The notes beneath the pieces are model-generated. The model was not told the DNA's origin, searched no databases, and saw only the letters and a list, made by a program, of their open reading frames with translations. Positions 9,329 to 19,257 of a DNA stretch of 64,000 bases are shown in pieces. The DNA comes from Pseudomonas sp. QS1027 (GTDB lineage Bacteria > Pseudomonadota > Gammaproteobacteria > Pseudomonadales > Pseudomonadaceae). Both the position numbers and the translations under genes were made by a program. The first letter of the stretch is position 1. Each line of letters begins with the position of its first letter. The stretch covers positions 1 to 64,000 of the forward strand of contig NZ_PHSU01000028.1 in the NCBI RefSeq assembly GCF_002814235.1. Direction: 5' to 3'.

Positions 9329-11089
9329 TCAAAATGACCAGCTGAGATTAAAGCCAGCGGTCACATCGGCCGTCTCGAAGTGCTTGGGTTTCATCAGCGG
9401 TTGGCCGAGGAACAGGTCGTAGGACACCTGCTTGTAGCCACCGCGCATGCCGACTACGGCACCGGCCAGTCGGTTCCCGGACAGGTACTGGGTGGAGTGT
9501 CCGCCGACCTCGCCATAGTCGACGCCGAGATAGAGTTCCTGGCTGTTCTGAAAGACAAACCAGCCCAGGTCATTGCGCAAGGTCCAGCCCCGTTCGGCGG
9601 ACAAGATCTGTTCGCCGTCGAACCCGCGGACGCTATAGCGCCCACCAATGGAAAAGCGATCCTGAGCCACCAGCGGTGAGCGATTCCATTGGCTGCGCCA
9701 GGCGCCGATGTAGCGGAATTGCTGCGTCCCTATCCGGAAAGGGGTTTGCAGCTGAGCGCTGGCGTTGATGATCTTCGACCGTGAAGTGCCCTCGTCGAGG
9801 TCTTCTTCCGGTGCGCGCAAGGCTTGGAACGCGCCGGTTCCACGTCGATAGCTCAGGCCCAGATCCAGGGTATTGCTGCCAATGAACTCGCGGTGATCAA
9901 CCCCCAGTTGCCACCCCGCCATGCGCCGGCGCTGCACTTCAATTTCAGTGTCGTCGATATAGTTGCTGGAGGTCCGCGTCCAACCACTGGCCCAGACCGA
10001 GGTCTTGCGTACGGCGTCACGGTAGATCAGTCGAGAGAGTTTCAGCTCGTTGTTACGGCTGCGTCCCTGATAGTCATAACTCTGGTTGTTCCCAGCCACG
10101 GTCTGGTGATAGTCGTACTCGCTGGAAGTCAGTCCCAGTTGCCAGTAGTCGTACGGTATCGAATAGTACAGGGTGTGCCCTTGCGAACCGCGATCACCAC
10201 TTTTGCCACCGCCCAGGTTGTGGCTGAAGCTGGCATAGAACAGGTCATTGAGACTCAGCGGGTTATCCAAAGACAGCGCGACGTTGCCCTGGTAGCGACC
10301 GGTGTCCTTGCTGCCCGAGTCGTCCGTCGACAGGCTCAGGCGCGCCACGGAAGCTTGCTTCCAGAGGATCACCACATCGCTTTCTCCCGGTTTGGCGTCA
10401 GCGTCGGTGGCCGGTGTGATCTGAACGTCGGCGTCGGCCGTGGGCACCCGCTTGAAGTTCTCCAGGGCTTGCTCGATGTCCCGCAGGTTCAACAGGTCGC
10501 CGGGTTGGGCCGGCATGGCATTCCACAAGGTCGCTCGCGACGAGGTGCCGTCGGCAAACCGAATGTGTTTGATCCGTCCCGGAATCAATACCAGGGAAAG
10601 CGTCCCCCGGCTCAGGTCCTGGGGGGCAGCCAGCACCCGCGTGGTAACGAACCCGCGCGCGATAATCAGGTTCTGTATGCGCTTCATGGTCAGGTTGATG
10701 CCCGCGGCCCCCAGGCAACGGCCGAGTGCGGGATCCGACGCGGGGTTGGCGGCACGCAGGGCCCATTGGAAGGCTGCCGACTCCTCGCCTTCGAGCACGA
10801 TATGGCGAATGCTGAAGCATGGCGTTTCATTTACTGGCAACGTACCCCGGCCATCATCGGCGGAAGCCTTGAGGCGTACGTCAGGGGAAGATTCGAGCTG
10901 TTCACGCAGGACCCGCTCGCGCTCTTGCTGGCGCAGCAACGGCTGTTCCGGCGCCACAGGCTCGGCCGCCATGGCCGTGAGGCTGGCAGACAGGCTGAGG
11001 ATTGCGAAGGGGTACAATGAATGTTTCAAAACTGACCGACCGGTCACATAGGCATGCAACCGGGCACACAAACGAAGCTTGAAAAACAC
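9329..11089 (-). CDS. TpsB outer-membrane transporter (ShlB/FhaC/HecB family)
   Basis: A 586-residue Omp85-superfamily pore that exports the linked TpsA protein across the outer membrane. The N-terminus has a basic stretch, a hydrophobic signal core at about 25-38 and an AMA cleavage site. A polar linker helix (QQERERVLREQLE) is followed by two POTRA domains, the first with a pair of cysteines (CFSIRHIVLEG ... GRCLG). The remaining ~370 residues are amphipathic beta strands ending in an aromatic residue (WSF), as usual for outer-membrane barrels. The conserved lid-loop motif VRGF is present in GGRYSVRGFDGE. Start is GTG with AGGGA six bases upstream. It is the first gene of the three-gene operon, divergent from an AraC-family regulator across about 250 bases. 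Confidence 0.95.
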   Translation of the reverse strand: MFFKLRLCARLHAYVTGRSVLKHSLYPFAILSLSASLTAMAAEPVAPEQPLLRQQERERVLREQLESSPDVRLKASADDGRGTLPVNETPCFSIRHIVLEGEESAAFQWALRAANPASDPALGRCLGAAGINLTMKRIQNLIIARGFVTTRVLAAPQDLSRGTLSLVLIPGRIKHIRFADGTSSRATLWNAMPAQPGDLLNLRDIEQALENFKRVPTADADVQITPATDADAKPGESDVVILWKQASVARLSLSTDDSGSKDTGRYQGNVALSLDNPLSLNDLFYASFSHNLGGGKSGDRGSQGHTLYYSIPYDYWQLGLTSSEYDYHQTVAGNNQSYDYQGRSRNNELKLSRLIYRDAVRKTSVWASGWTRTSSNYIDDTEIEVQRRRMAGWQLGVDHREFIGSNTLDLGLSYRRGTGAFQALRAPEEDLDEGTSRSKIINASAQLQTPFRIGTQQFRYIGAWRSQWNRSPLVAQDRFSIGGRYSVRGFDGEQILSAERGWTLRNDLGWFVFQNSQELYLGVDYGEVGGHSTQYLSGNRLAGAVVGMRGGYKQVSYDLFLGQPLMKPKHFETADVTAGFNLSWSF

Positions 11090-11335
11090 GACACATCCCT
11101 GAGAGTAGAACTTCCTGCAACGTGCCGTTAATCAGCGCATTGTCGAACAGCTGTAATTAAAAACCGACAACGTAGAAACAATTAGATACATCGACCCGGA
11201 AAAGTTCCGAGTCCCAGAGAAACAAAAGAACCGGCAACGACAAACCGGCACCAACCAAAATCCACCCGTGGCGTCGCAAAGCCCTCCTTAGCCCCTTAGA
11301 ATGTCGGCATCCGGTTCAGTTCAAGGACAGTGTCG

Positions 11336-12250
11336 ATGTCGAGTTCCTCCCGTGTGCGTACCTATGGCATGCAGCAACGCAGCGACCGCCCGGACTTCTA
11401 TATCCGTGACAAGCAGGCCCGCCCCGCCATCGTCACCCCGCACCGGCATGACTACTTCCAGATCCAGATCAACCTGGGCGGCGATACCGTGCAGCACATC
11501 GGCGGCGCCATCCGGCCTTATCCGCGCCAGGCCCTGGCCTTTATCCTGCCCCATCGCCTGCACCTGATCCCGCACCCGGAAGACGGCAACTTTGTCCTGA
11601 TCAACTTTTCCCAGGCGTTTTTCCTGCCGCACCTGCACTGCGACCCGCTGGACCTGGAAGACCTGTCCATTCATGACCTGCCGGAGTTGTCGCCGTTCCA
11701 GCATCAGGAACACCTGGACTTTATCCTCGCCGACCACGACTTCGCTGAAGTCCTGCTCCTGCTGGAAAAAATGCGCGAGCTGGATCAGGGTCGCGATCTC
11801 GGAACCCGGCAAGCGCTCAAGGGCTGTCTGCTGCAACTGACCGGCAAGGTCTGCAGCCTTTATGCAGGCGAGTTGCAGGCCTTGTCAGCGAACAAGGCGG
11901 CACGACGTGGCCGACGGGATGCACTGGCGCGGGTCTCGAGTTATCTGCGCGAGCATATCGCCGACCCGGCGCTGAACCTAAAGGACACCGCCGAGGCGGC
12001 CTTTTTGTCGCCCAACTACCTGACCCACTTGCTGCGCAAGGAAACCGGCAGCACCTTCTCGGAACTGGTGCTGGAGCGCCGCATGCGCCTGGCCCGAACG
12101 CACCTGCTCAACAGCGAAAAGCCGGTGAGCCAGATTGCACAATTGTGTGGTTTTGCCGACGAGGCCTACTTTTCACGCCGCTTCAAGGCCACCCAGGGCC
12201 TGCCGCCGGGGCAATTTCGGCGCCGGAGGCAAGAGCCTGGAAGCAACTGA
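11336..12250 (+). CDS. AraC-family transcriptional regulator with N-terminal cupin
   Basis: About 304 residues. The N-terminal half is a cupin-type sensor domain (TPHRHDYFQIQINLGG, with metal- or ligand-type histidines), and the C-terminal ~100 residues hold the two helix-turn-helices of AraC/XylS proteins (DTAEAAFLSPNYLTHLLRKE and IAQLCGFADEAYFSRRFKA). ATG 11336 has AAGGAC nine bases upstream; a GTG six bases earlier is in frame but less well placed. It lies divergent from the two-partner secretion operon, so it may control it, but that is only suggested by position. Ligand unknown. Confidence 0.88.
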   Translation: MSSSSRVRTYGMQQRSDRPDFYIRDKQARPAIVTPHRHDYFQIQINLGGDTVQHIGGAIRPYPRQALAFILPHRLHLIPHPEDGNFVLINFSQAFFLPHLHCDPLDLEDLSIHDLPELSPFQHQEHLDFILADHDFAEVLLLLEKMRELDQGRDLGTRQALKGCLLQLTGKVCSLYAGELQALSANKAARRGRRDALARVSSYLREHIADPALNLKDTAEAAFLSPNYLTHLLRKETGSTFSELVLERRMRLARTHLLNSEKPVSQIAQLCGFADEAYFSRRFKATQGLPPGQFRRRRQEPGSN

Positions 12251-12384
12251 ATCCCAACCACTGAGTTTATTTTTTCAAATCTGTAACAAAAAGCTACTCG
12301 CCTCTCTCCACAGATCAAACTCCGTGCAACCACGGGGGCCGACGCTCGCGCGGCGGTTCAAAAAAAGCTGGATGAGGTGGCGAG

Positions 12385-13143
12385 TTGATCAACACACGAT
12401 TTTCCTGCGTGGGCTGCGGCAAATGCTGCAATGACCACTACGTTCCGCTGACTCTCGCGGAGTCCCGCCAATGGGCGGCGGACGGCGGCACGGTGATCGT
12501 CCTGGTGGAGGCGTTCCTGGAAAACGGTCACGGGGTGGCCGAAGCACAATTCGAACACGCCCGGCGCCGTTCGATCCTGGTCTCCAGCGGCACAACCCAG
12601 GCCTGGCTGGCCGTCACGTTCGCCGCCTACAACAACGGGCCCTGCCGCAATCTCGATGCCGACAACCGCTGCGGCATCTACGAAAGGCGCCCGCTGGTCT
12701 GCCGGATCTATCCGGCGGAGATCAATCCGCATATCCCGTTGCGCACGGACCGCAAGGACTGCCCGCCCGAATCCTGGGAGCAAGGCCCTGACCTGATCGT
12801 CGGTGGACAGCTGGTCGACCAGGAACTGGCCGGACTGATCGAGCGCTCGCGCCAGGCCGACCGTGAGGATATCGGTGCCAAAGCCGCCATCTGTGCCCGC
12901 CTCGGCATCCGCACCACCGCTCTCAAGGGCAACGGTTTCTCCACTTACCTGCCCGACATGCAGGCGTTCATGGCCGCCATCGACGAGGTTCGCGGGGAGC
13001 GGACGCCCAGCACCACTGGACAGCACTGGGCTTTTCATCTGGCCGATGAAAACAGCAGCCGGGCACTGCTCGCCCATGGCGCGGCAGTCACTCAATCGGG
13101 TACAGGACACTACCGCTTTATTCCCTTGCGATCGGCCGATTAA
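12385..13143 (+). CDS. YkgJ-family cysteine-cluster protein
   Basis: A 252-residue protein whose N-terminus has the CxxCGxCC signature (FSCVGCGKCCNDHY), followed by GPCRNLDADNRCGIYERRP and LVCRIYP, the pattern of the YkgJ/CxxCxxCC family proposed to bind iron or zinc. No transmembrane segment or signal peptide is evident. The start is a TTG preceded by GAGGTGG at a normal distance; no in-frame ATG lies nearby. The biochemical role of the family is not established in most members. It is on its own between the AraC regulator and a CBS-domain gene. Confidence 0.8.
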   Translation: MINTRFSCVGCGKCCNDHYVPLTLAESRQWAADGGTVIVLVEAFLENGHGVAEAQFEHARRRSILVSSGTTQAWLAVTFAAYNNGPCRNLDADNRCGIYERRPLVCRIYPAEINPHIPLRTDRKDCPPESWEQGPDLIVGGQLVDQELAGLIERSRQADREDIGAKAAICARLGIRTTALKGNGFSTYLPDMQAFMAAIDEVRGERTPSTTGQHWAFHLADENSSRALLAHGAAVTQSGTGHYRFIPLRSAD

Positions 13144-13326
13144 GGCGCTTGACTCAGTGAACGGCGGTCATCTGCGACAAAAGATCGGGCAATGACGTTT
13201 TTTCAGCCTCTACAGGCCGCTTTCCGCATCGTCTTCGCGGTATCCGTCTACGATTCTGTAAGAGCGCCACGATGGAGTGTGGCCCTCCCAAACAAGAACA
13301 CCAAGAACAGCAAGAGAGAGCCGTCC

Positions 13327-13767
13327 ATGAAAACCGTCGCAGAGCTGTTGAAACTCAAGGGTAGCCAGCATCAGGGCGTGCATACCATTGCCCACGACCA
13401 TACTGTGTTCGAAGCCCTGATACTGATGGCCTCGAAAAATGTCGGCGCCCTTCCGGTACTCGAAAACGGCCAGGTCGTGGGCATCATCAGTGAACGCGAC
13501 TACGCCCGCAAAGTGATCCTGCACGGGCTCAGTTCGGTCACCACCAAGGTCCACGAGATCATGAACGCCCCGGTGATCACTGTGGATTCACGCCAGAGCG
13601 TGGAAACCTGCATGAGCATCATGACCGACAAACACCTGCGCCATCTTCCGGTGGTCGAGGACGGGCAACTGATCGGCCTGCTGTCCATCGGCGACCTGGT
13701 GAAAGAAGCCATTGCCGAACAGGCCGACCTGATCCGGCAACTGGAACAATATATTCGCGGCGAGTAA
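13327..13767 (+). CDS. Tandem CBS-domain protein
   Basis: A 146-residue protein made of two CBS motifs (about 10-65 and 75-135), the Bateman module that senses adenine nucleotides. Diagnostic stretches are ALPVLENGQVVGIISERDYA and HLPVVEDGQLIGLLSIGDLV, the ends of each CBS unit. There is no attached enzymatic or transport domain. The ATG at 13327 gives the standard N-terminus (MKTVAELLKLKG) after a purine-rich AGAGAG; the frame is open about 130 bases further upstream but without family-like sequence. Stand-alone CBS pairs of this length are common in pseudomonads and of unknown specific role. Confidence 0.9.
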   Translation: MKTVAELLKLKGSQHQGVHTIAHDHTVFEALILMASKNVGALPVLENGQVVGIISERDYARKVILHGLSSVTTKVHEIMNAPVITVDSRQSVETCMSIMTDKHLRHLPVVEDGQLIGLLSIGDLVKEAIAEQADLIRQLEQYIRGE

Positions 13768-14087
13768 GGCCCTCCCCGGGCCATGGAATGGCTCACGGCA
13801 GGAACGAGGCCACTCGCTCCTGCCATCTCAATGACCGCCCAATAAAGTATGTCAAAATGTTTATACAACCCAGGTAATACGGGGCTCCTGGCGATATTTC
13901 CGATTTTTTCACAACGCTTTCACTTCACTCCCACCTGCACCCCTCTAAATTCCCCCCCTGCCCTCACGCGGCCTTGTCTACTCTTTACAGTTTTAAACAT
14001 CGAAACTCTGGATCGGACCATCAAGTCCATGCATTGTGCCTGCCCTGCTCAAACCCTAGCTGCGGCGCTTACCGCTAAGGTCGACCC
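13768..14087. other. 320-base intergenic stretch before arnT
   Basis: No plausible gene. The left end holds a strong hairpin (listed separately). The right part is pyrimidine-rich and AT-richer than its surroundings, as expected of the promoter and leader of the arnT pair. I could not identify a clear sigma-70 pair or a PmrA-type operator by eye. Confidence 0.5.
13797..13824 (+). terminator. Hairpin after the CBS gene, possible terminator
   Basis: GGCAGGA and TCCTGCC pair, with a further CGAG/CTCG pairing inside one mismatched position, giving a long stem 30 bases after the CBS stop codon. There is no T-run, so it may be a weak terminator, an mRNA-stabilising hairpin or a REP-like relic. Confidence 0.4.
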
Positions 14088-15779
14088 ATGAACCCTCACG
14101 TGTTTCCACTTTCCGCCGCGACGCTCAGGCGCTGGTCCGTGCCGGTGCTGCTGCTGGCCTTCGCGGTGTTCTACCTGTTGCCCATGATGGGCCACGGCTT
14201 GTGGATTCCCGACGAACCGCGCTACGCCCAGATCAGCCAGGAGATGCTGCTGACCGGCAACTGGACCGCCCCGCACTTCATGGGTCTGCGCTATTTCGAA
14301 AAACCCATTGCCGGCTACTGGATGATCGCCATCGGCCAGGCCATATTTGGCGAGAACTTTTTCGGGGTGCGTGTGGCTTCGGCCGTGGCCACCGGCCTCA
14401 GCGTGCTGCTGACCTACCTGATCGCACGCCGGCTGTGGAACGACCCGCGCAAGAGTTTCGCCTCGGCCTTGCTATTCATGAGCTTCGGCCTGATCGCCGG
14501 GCAGGCCGGCTACGCCAACCTCGACCCGCAATTCACCCTGTGGTCGAACCTGAGCCTCTTCGCCTTCTGGTTCGCGGTCGACAGCAAGGAACAACGCCAT
14601 CGCCTGTACGCCTGGGCCGGACTCGGCGTGGCCTGTGGCATGGGCTTCCTGACCAAGGGTTTCCTCGCCCTGCTGCTGCCGGTACTGATCGCCCTGCCCT
14701 ATATGATCTGGCAACGCCGCTTCGCTGAACTGTTGCGTTATGGCCCGCTGGCCGTGATCGTGGCGGTGATCATCGCACTGCCCTGGGTGCTGGCGGTCAA
14801 CGCCCAGGAACCCGACTACTGGAACTTCTTCTTCTGGCACGAACATATCCAGCGCTTTGCCGGCGACAACGCCCAACACGCCCGGCCGTGGTGGTTCTAC
14901 CTGCCGCTGCTGGTGGTGTCCTGCCTGCCGTGGTCGGTGATGCTGTTGCCAACGCTCAAACAGGCCTGGGAGCAAAAGCACCAGCCCGGCACGGGTTTCC
15001 TCTGGTTGTGGTTCCTCTTGCCCCTGGCCTTTTTCAGCCTGAGCCGAGGCAAACTGCCGACCTACATCATGCCGTGCCTGTTGCCGCTGGCACTGATGAT
15101 GGGCAATGCGCTGATCGATCGCGTGGCCCGCGCCGAAGGCCGGATGCTGCGGATCAATGGCTGGCTCAATCTGATTCTCGGTGTCGCGGCCATGACGGCC
15201 CTGATCTACCTGCAAACCAGCCGTTCGATCTACGCCAACAGCCATGCGGAAGTCTTCAACCTCTCGCTGGTGTTCATCCTGCTGATGGGCTGGATCATCG
15301 CCAATGCCCTGCAAGCACTCCGTCCGCTCACCCTCTGGGCCATGCCGGCGCTGGGGATTGGCTTGCTGGTAGCGCTGCTGCCGGCAGGTATGCCGGCCAG
15401 CATCGTCAACAACCGGATGCCGGATCAATTTATTGCAGAACATGTCAACGAATTGCGCCAAACCAACCGACTGTTGAGCAACGAGCTGGGGGCGGCGTCC
15501 GCGCTGGCCTGGCGCCTGCAACGCCCACGGGTGGATTTGTTCAACGCAGCGGGTGAATTGAAGTACGGTCTCGACTATCCTGATGCCGCCGAGCGGCAGG
15601 TGAACGCCGCCAACGTCGAACAATGGATGACTGAAGCCCGTAAACAGGGCTCGGTCGGTGTAGTACTACGCGTCAAAAGCGTAGACGAAATGCGCGAAGT
15701 CGAGCAGCTCCCGCTGGACGGCAAGCGTTATCAAAAGGGTAATACCATCATCATGATCTTCCCGCAGACCCAACCATGA
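14088..15779 (+). CDS. arnT: Lipid A 4-amino-4-deoxy-L-arabinose transferase ArnT
   Basis: A 563-residue polytopic inner-membrane GT-C glycosyltransferase (GT83) that moves 4-amino-4-deoxy-L-arabinose from undecaprenyl phosphate to lipid A, lowering affinity for polymyxin and other cationic peptides. The N-terminal loop has the family signature [18 protein letters not shown] with the acidic pair, then [36 protein letters not shown] and [17 protein letters not shown] are closely ArnT-like. About twelve hydrophobic segments fill the first 420 residues and a periplasmic domain follows. It overlaps the next gene by four bases. None of the other arn genes (arnBCADEF) is nearby, so the donor would have to be made from another locus, or this copy uses another sugar. 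Confidence 0.88.
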   Translation: MNPHVFPLSAATLRRWSVPVLLLAFAVFYLLPMMGHGLWIPDEPRYAQISQEMLLTGNWTAPHFMGLRYFEKPIAGYWMIAIGQAIFGENFFGVRVASAVATGLSVLLTYLIARRLWNDPRKSFASALLFMSFGLIAGQAGYANLDPQFTLWSNLSLFAFWFAVDSKEQRHRLYAWAGLGVACGMGFLTKGFLALLLPVLIALPYMIWQRRFAELLRYGPLAVIVAVIIALPWVLAVNAQEPDYWNFFFWHEHIQRFAGDNAQHARPWWFYLPLLVVSCLPWSVMLLPTLKQAWEQKHQPGTGFLWLWFLLPLAFFSLSRGKLPTYIMPCLLPLALMMGNALIDRVARAEGRMLRINGWLNLILGVAAMTALIYLQTSRSIYANSHAEVFNLSLVFILLMGWIIANALQALRPLTLWAMPALGIGLLVALLPAGMPASIVNNRMPDQFIAEHVNELRQTNRLLSNELGAASALAWRLQRPRVDLFNAAGELKYGLDYPDAAERQVNAANVEQWMTEARKQGSVGVVLRVKSVDEMREVEQLPLDGKRYQKGNTIIMIFPQTQP

Positions 15780-17317
15780 ATCAGAGTTTCTGGAAAACTG
15801 ACAAAGGCGCACTGACGCTTCTGCTTATCGTATCGGCCATCCTTCTACTGGTGGGCCTGGGCCAACGGGAGTTGTGGGGCGCGGAAACGCGCTGGGCCAA
15901 CATCGCCCTGCAGATGCTGCAGTCGGGCAACTACTTCGACCCCTACCTCAAGGGCTCGCCTTATTATGACAAGCCGCTGCCTTCCTACTGGCTGATCACC
16001 GCCAGCGCCGGCCTGATGGGCGGCCTGGGCAATTGGTCGCTGCGCCTGTCGTCGGTGATTGCCGCCTGGCTGACGGTCTGGCTGGTCTACCTGATCGGCG
16101 AACGCCTGTGGCGCAAGGGCACCGGCCTGATCGCCGGCTGGATGCTGGCCACCACCTTCTATTTCGTGTTCTGGGCACGGGTGGCAACCGCCGACATCCT
16201 CACGGTGTTTGGCGTGGTCGCGGCCATCTGGTGGTACTGGCGCGGACCGGACGATACCCGTCTGGGTCGCTACACGGTGTTTTTCCTGATCCTGGCCCTG
16301 ACTTCCCTGCTCAAGGGGCTGATCGGTTTCATACTGCCGGGCCTGATCCTGCTGCCCCACGTGCTGGCTGACGGGCGCTGGAAACGTCACCTCAACCCAC
16401 GCCTGTTCGTCGCCCTGGTGATTGCCGGCGCGCTGTACTCCATTCCGTTCGTGCTGTCGCATTTCTATGGCTCGCCGACCTATGGCGAGAGCGGCCTGGC
16501 GCTGGTGTTCAAGGAAAACGTGGTTCGCTTCTTCAACCCCTTCGACCATATGGGGCCGATCTACACCTACCTGATCTACCTGCCGGCCTACACCCTGCCC
16601 TGGGCACCGTTCTGGATCCTCGGCCTGTGGGTTGCCATCCGCCAATGGAAGAAGATCGAGCCCAACACCCGCTGGCTGGTCTGGGCACTGGGACTGCTGT
16701 TCCTGTTCTTCACCCTCAGCGGCAGTCGCCGTAGCTACTACGTGCTGCCCCTGGTGCCGTTCGCCCAGTTGCTGGCGGCCTGGTGGGTGACCCGACGCCT
16801 CGAAGAGAAGCGTGCGGCCGGCAAGGTTGCGGGCCCGGGTTGGTCGAAAGGCTTCGCGGCGGCGGCGCTGCTCCTGCTGCTGGTGATCGGCGTGCTCTAT
16901 CCGTGGACCAACAGCGGCGGCGGCGTGACCAGGTTCGCCGACGACGTGCGCACCAAGGCCAGCCAGCAAATGCCTTGGGACGAATGGAAAATCGTCATGA
17001 TCGAGGTGGACAACAAGCTGCCGATGTACATGAACAACCAGGGCACGCCGTTCTACTATGTCAAAGACTCCCAGGACTACCCACGTACCGGCGACAGCGC
17101 GGCGTTCATGGCCTGGCTGGAGAAAACCAGCGGCCAGCGCTGGGACCCGTCGCGTACCCTGATCGTTACCAGCTACAGCAAGCACGACGAGGTGCCGCTG
17201 AGTTACCTCTCGGCCGATCATGAGGTGGTCACCACCGAGCTCACCAATGGAGCACGGCTGGCCAAGAAGAAAGAGAGTGGCAGCGTGGCCTATATCCCCA
17301 AGGCCAAAGGGATTTAA
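15776..17317 (+). CDS. GT39/GT83-type membrane glycosyltransferase
   Basis: A 513-residue integral membrane protein with about eleven hydrophobic segments and a C-terminal soluble domain, the architecture of polyprenyl-phosphate-dependent GT-C enzymes. The first periplasmic loop reads [13 protein letters not shown], related to the DEPRYA motif of ArnT but with Ala in place of the first acidic residue, and is followed by [11 protein letters not shown] as in ArnT-like proteins. [15 protein letters not shown] parallels the SRGKLPTY segment of ArnT. It shares an ATGA overlap with arnT and is surely co-transcribed and translationally coupled, suggesting it acts on the same envelope glycolipid. Acceptor and donor unknown. 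Confidence 0.85.
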   Translation: MNQSFWKTDKGALTLLLIVSAILLLVGLGQRELWGAETRWANIALQMLQSGNYFDPYLKGSPYYDKPLPSYWLITASAGLMGGLGNWSLRLSSVIAAWLTVWLVYLIGERLWRKGTGLIAGWMLATTFYFVFWARVATADILTVFGVVAAIWWYWRGPDDTRLGRYTVFFLILALTSLLKGLIGFILPGLILLPHVLADGRWKRHLNPRLFVALVIAGALYSIPFVLSHFYGSPTYGESGLALVFKENVVRFFNPFDHMGPIYTYLIYLPAYTLPWAPFWILGLWVAIRQWKKIEPNTRWLVWALGLLFLFFTLSGSRRSYYVLPLVPFAQLLAAWWVTRRLEEKRAAGKVAGPGWSKGFAAAALLLLLVIGVLYPWTNSGGGVTRFADDVRTKASQQMPWDEWKIVMIEVDNKLPMYMNNQGTPFYYVKDSQDYPRTGDSAAFMAWLEKTSGQRWDPSRTLIVTSYSKHDEVPLSYLSADHEVVTTELTNGARLAKKKESGSVAYIPKAKGI

Positions 17318-17323
17318 CCAATA

Positions 17324-17351
17324 AACAAGGGCACCGAAAGGTGCCCTTGTT
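17324..17351. terminator. Bidirectional rho-independent terminator
   Basis: A perfect 12-base-pair stem (AACAAGGGCACC / GGTGCCCTTGTT) closes a GAAA loop seven bases after the glycosyltransferase stop and ten before the ggt stop. AT-rich flanks let it serve both convergent transcripts. Confidence 0.88.
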
Positions 17352-17361
17352 CATTTCAGCC

Positions 17362-19089
17362 TCAATAACCCAACGACAGCCCCGTATTACGACGCGGATC
17401 GTTCGCGCCATAGAAGCGGTTGTTGCCTACCGGCTTGCCACCGAGGGACGGTGCGCCGACCAGGATAGCCGCCAGGTGGTTGGCGTCCTGGGGACCGGAG
17501 AACTTCTGGCCCCAGCTCTCGAGGATCTTGCGGGTATCCGGACTGACCGCGAAGTTCTCCAGGTTGGTGGTCTCCGGCATCCACTGCTGGTGGAAACGTG
17601 GCGCGTCCACCGCTTCCTGGATGTTCATCCCGTAGTCGATGACGTTGAGCATGGTCAGCAGGGTCGCGGTGATAATCCGACTGCCGCCAGGCGTCCCCAC
17701 CACCATGACCGCCTTGCCATCCTTGGTGACGATGGTCGGGCTCATCGACGACAACGGCGTCTTGCCCGGAGCGATGGCATTCGCCTCGCCCTGCACCAGG
17801 CCATACATGTTCGGCACGCCGACCTTGGAAGTGAAGTCATCCATCTCATCGTTGAGAATGACCCCGGTCTTGCTCGCCATGACACCGGCACCGAACCAGT
17901 CGTTGAGGGTGTAGGTCACCGACACCGCGTTGCCCCATTTGTCGACGATCGAGAAATGGGTGGTGTTGTTGCCTTCATGGGGCGCGACACCCGGCTTGAT
18001 GTCCTGGGAGATCCCGGCTTTCTGCGGGTCGATGGCCGCGCGCAGTTTCTCGGCGTAGCCCTTGTCCAGCAGGTGCGCTACCGGGTTCTTGACGAAGTCG
18101 GGGTCGCCCAGGTAGCTGTTGCGGTCGACATAGGCGTGACGCATGGCTTCGATCTGATAGTGCAGCCCCTGGGCCGAGTGATAACCCAGGTCAGCCATCG
18201 GATAGCCTTCGAGGATGTTCATGATCTCGCAGATCACCACGCCGCCCGAGCTCGGTGGTGGTGCCGAAACGACGTGGTAGCCACGGTAATCGCACTCGAC
18301 GGGCGCCAGCTCGCGGGTCTTGTATTTGTCGAGGTCGGCCTGGGTGATGATGCCCTTGCCGGCCTTGCTCGAATCGACGATGGCCTTGCCGACCCACCCC
18401 TTGTAGAAGCCGTCGGTGCCCTTGGCGGAGATTTCCTTGAGGGTCTTGGCCAGGTCTTTCTGCACCAGCTTCTGACCGACCTGCATCGGCTCGCCCTTGT
18501 TCAGGAAGATCGAGCCCGAATCGTGAATATCTTTCTTGAATTCATCGGTGGCGGTGTGCAGCAGATCGACATCGCCCTGCTCCAGCACAAAACCTTCGTC
18601 GGCCAGCTTGATGGCCGGGGCCATGACCTGCGCGCGCTTTTTCGTGCCGTATTTTTCCAGCGCCAGTTCCATGCCCGAGACGGTGCCCGGTACGCCGACC
18701 GCCAAATGGCCTTTCGAACTCAGGTCGGGGACGACGTTGCCGTCCTTGTCCAGGTACATGTTGGCCGTGGCGGCCAGGGGGGCTTTTTCACGGAAATCGA
18801 GGAAGGTCTTGCGACCGTCAGCCAGTTGCACGGTCATGAAACCGCCACCACCGAGATTGCCGGCTGCCGGGTAGACCACCGCCAGCGCATAAGCGACCGC
18901 GACCGCCGCGTCGACTGCGTTGCCGCCGGACTTGAGTACGTCGACACCGACATGGGTGGCCAGGTGCTGGGCCGTGACAACCATGCCATTTTCGCCCGCG
19001 ACCGGGGCCTGGGAAGCAGCATAAGCAGGGGAAATAGCCAGAATCAACGCCGTCGCCAGAAGCGAACGCGCAAGGGGTTCAAACGTCAT
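17362..19089 (-). CDS. ggt: Periplasmic gamma-glutamyltransferase
   Basis: A 575-residue N-terminal-nucleophile hydrolase that removes or transfers the gamma-glutamyl group of glutathione and related compounds in the periplasm. A signal peptide (residues 1-24, ending AYA) precedes the large subunit. The autoprocessing site is NNTTHFSIVDKWGNAVS; the first Thr of TTH, at about residue 376, is the expected new N-terminal nucleophile. GNLGGGGFM near the start and SSMSPTIV and GTPGGSRI in the small subunit are family hallmarks. The ATG is preceded by AGAGAG. It ends against the terminator shared with the glycosyltransferase pair, and lies downstream of, in the same direction as, a LysR gene. Confidence 0.94.
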   Translation of the reverse strand: MTFEPLARSLLATALILAISPAYAASQAPVAGENGMVVTAQHLATHVGVDVLKSGGNAVDAAVAVAYALAVVYPAAGNLGGGGFMTVQLADGRKTFLDFREKAPLAATANMYLDKDGNVVPDLSSKGHLAVGVPGTVSGMELALEKYGTKKRAQVMAPAIKLADEGFVLEQGDVDLLHTATDEFKKDIHDSGSIFLNKGEPMQVGQKLVQKDLAKTLKEISAKGTDGFYKGWVGKAIVDSSKAGKGIITQADLDKYKTRELAPVECDYRGYHVVSAPPPSSGGVVICEIMNILEGYPMADLGYHSAQGLHYQIEAMRHAYVDRNSYLGDPDFVKNPVAHLLDKGYAEKLRAAIDPQKAGISQDIKPGVAPHEGNNTTHFSIVDKWGNAVSVTYTLNDWFGAGVMASKTGVILNDEMDDFTSKVGVPNMYGLVQGEANAIAPGKTPLSSMSPTIVTKDGKAVMVVGTPGGSRIITATLLTMLNVIDYGMNIQEAVDAPRFHQQWMPETTNLENFAVSPDTRKILESWGQKFSGPQDANHLAAILVGAPSLGGKPVGNNRFYGANDPRRNTGLSLGY

Positions 19090-19257
19090 AAGCCGACTCT
19101 CTTGTTTTTATTTGCTGGGAACGCAGACTCCTGTCTGCGCAGGCCTCTACCAAGGTAGGCGCTCTCGCGGTATTTACCTAGTACCAATACACAACTTTTT
19201 ACCGGTACCACGCCCCACCGGGGGGACACGGCAAACCCTTGGTGAAACCGGGAACAA

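Noticed and set aside
13849-14091. 80-codon plus-strand frame in the gap before arnT
   Set aside because: No ribosome-binding site, no recognisable composition or signal, and it overlaps the arnT start.
17341-19158. 605-codon plus-strand frame opposite ggt
   Set aside because: Antisense to a well-supported gamma-glutamyltransferase and without recognisable domains.
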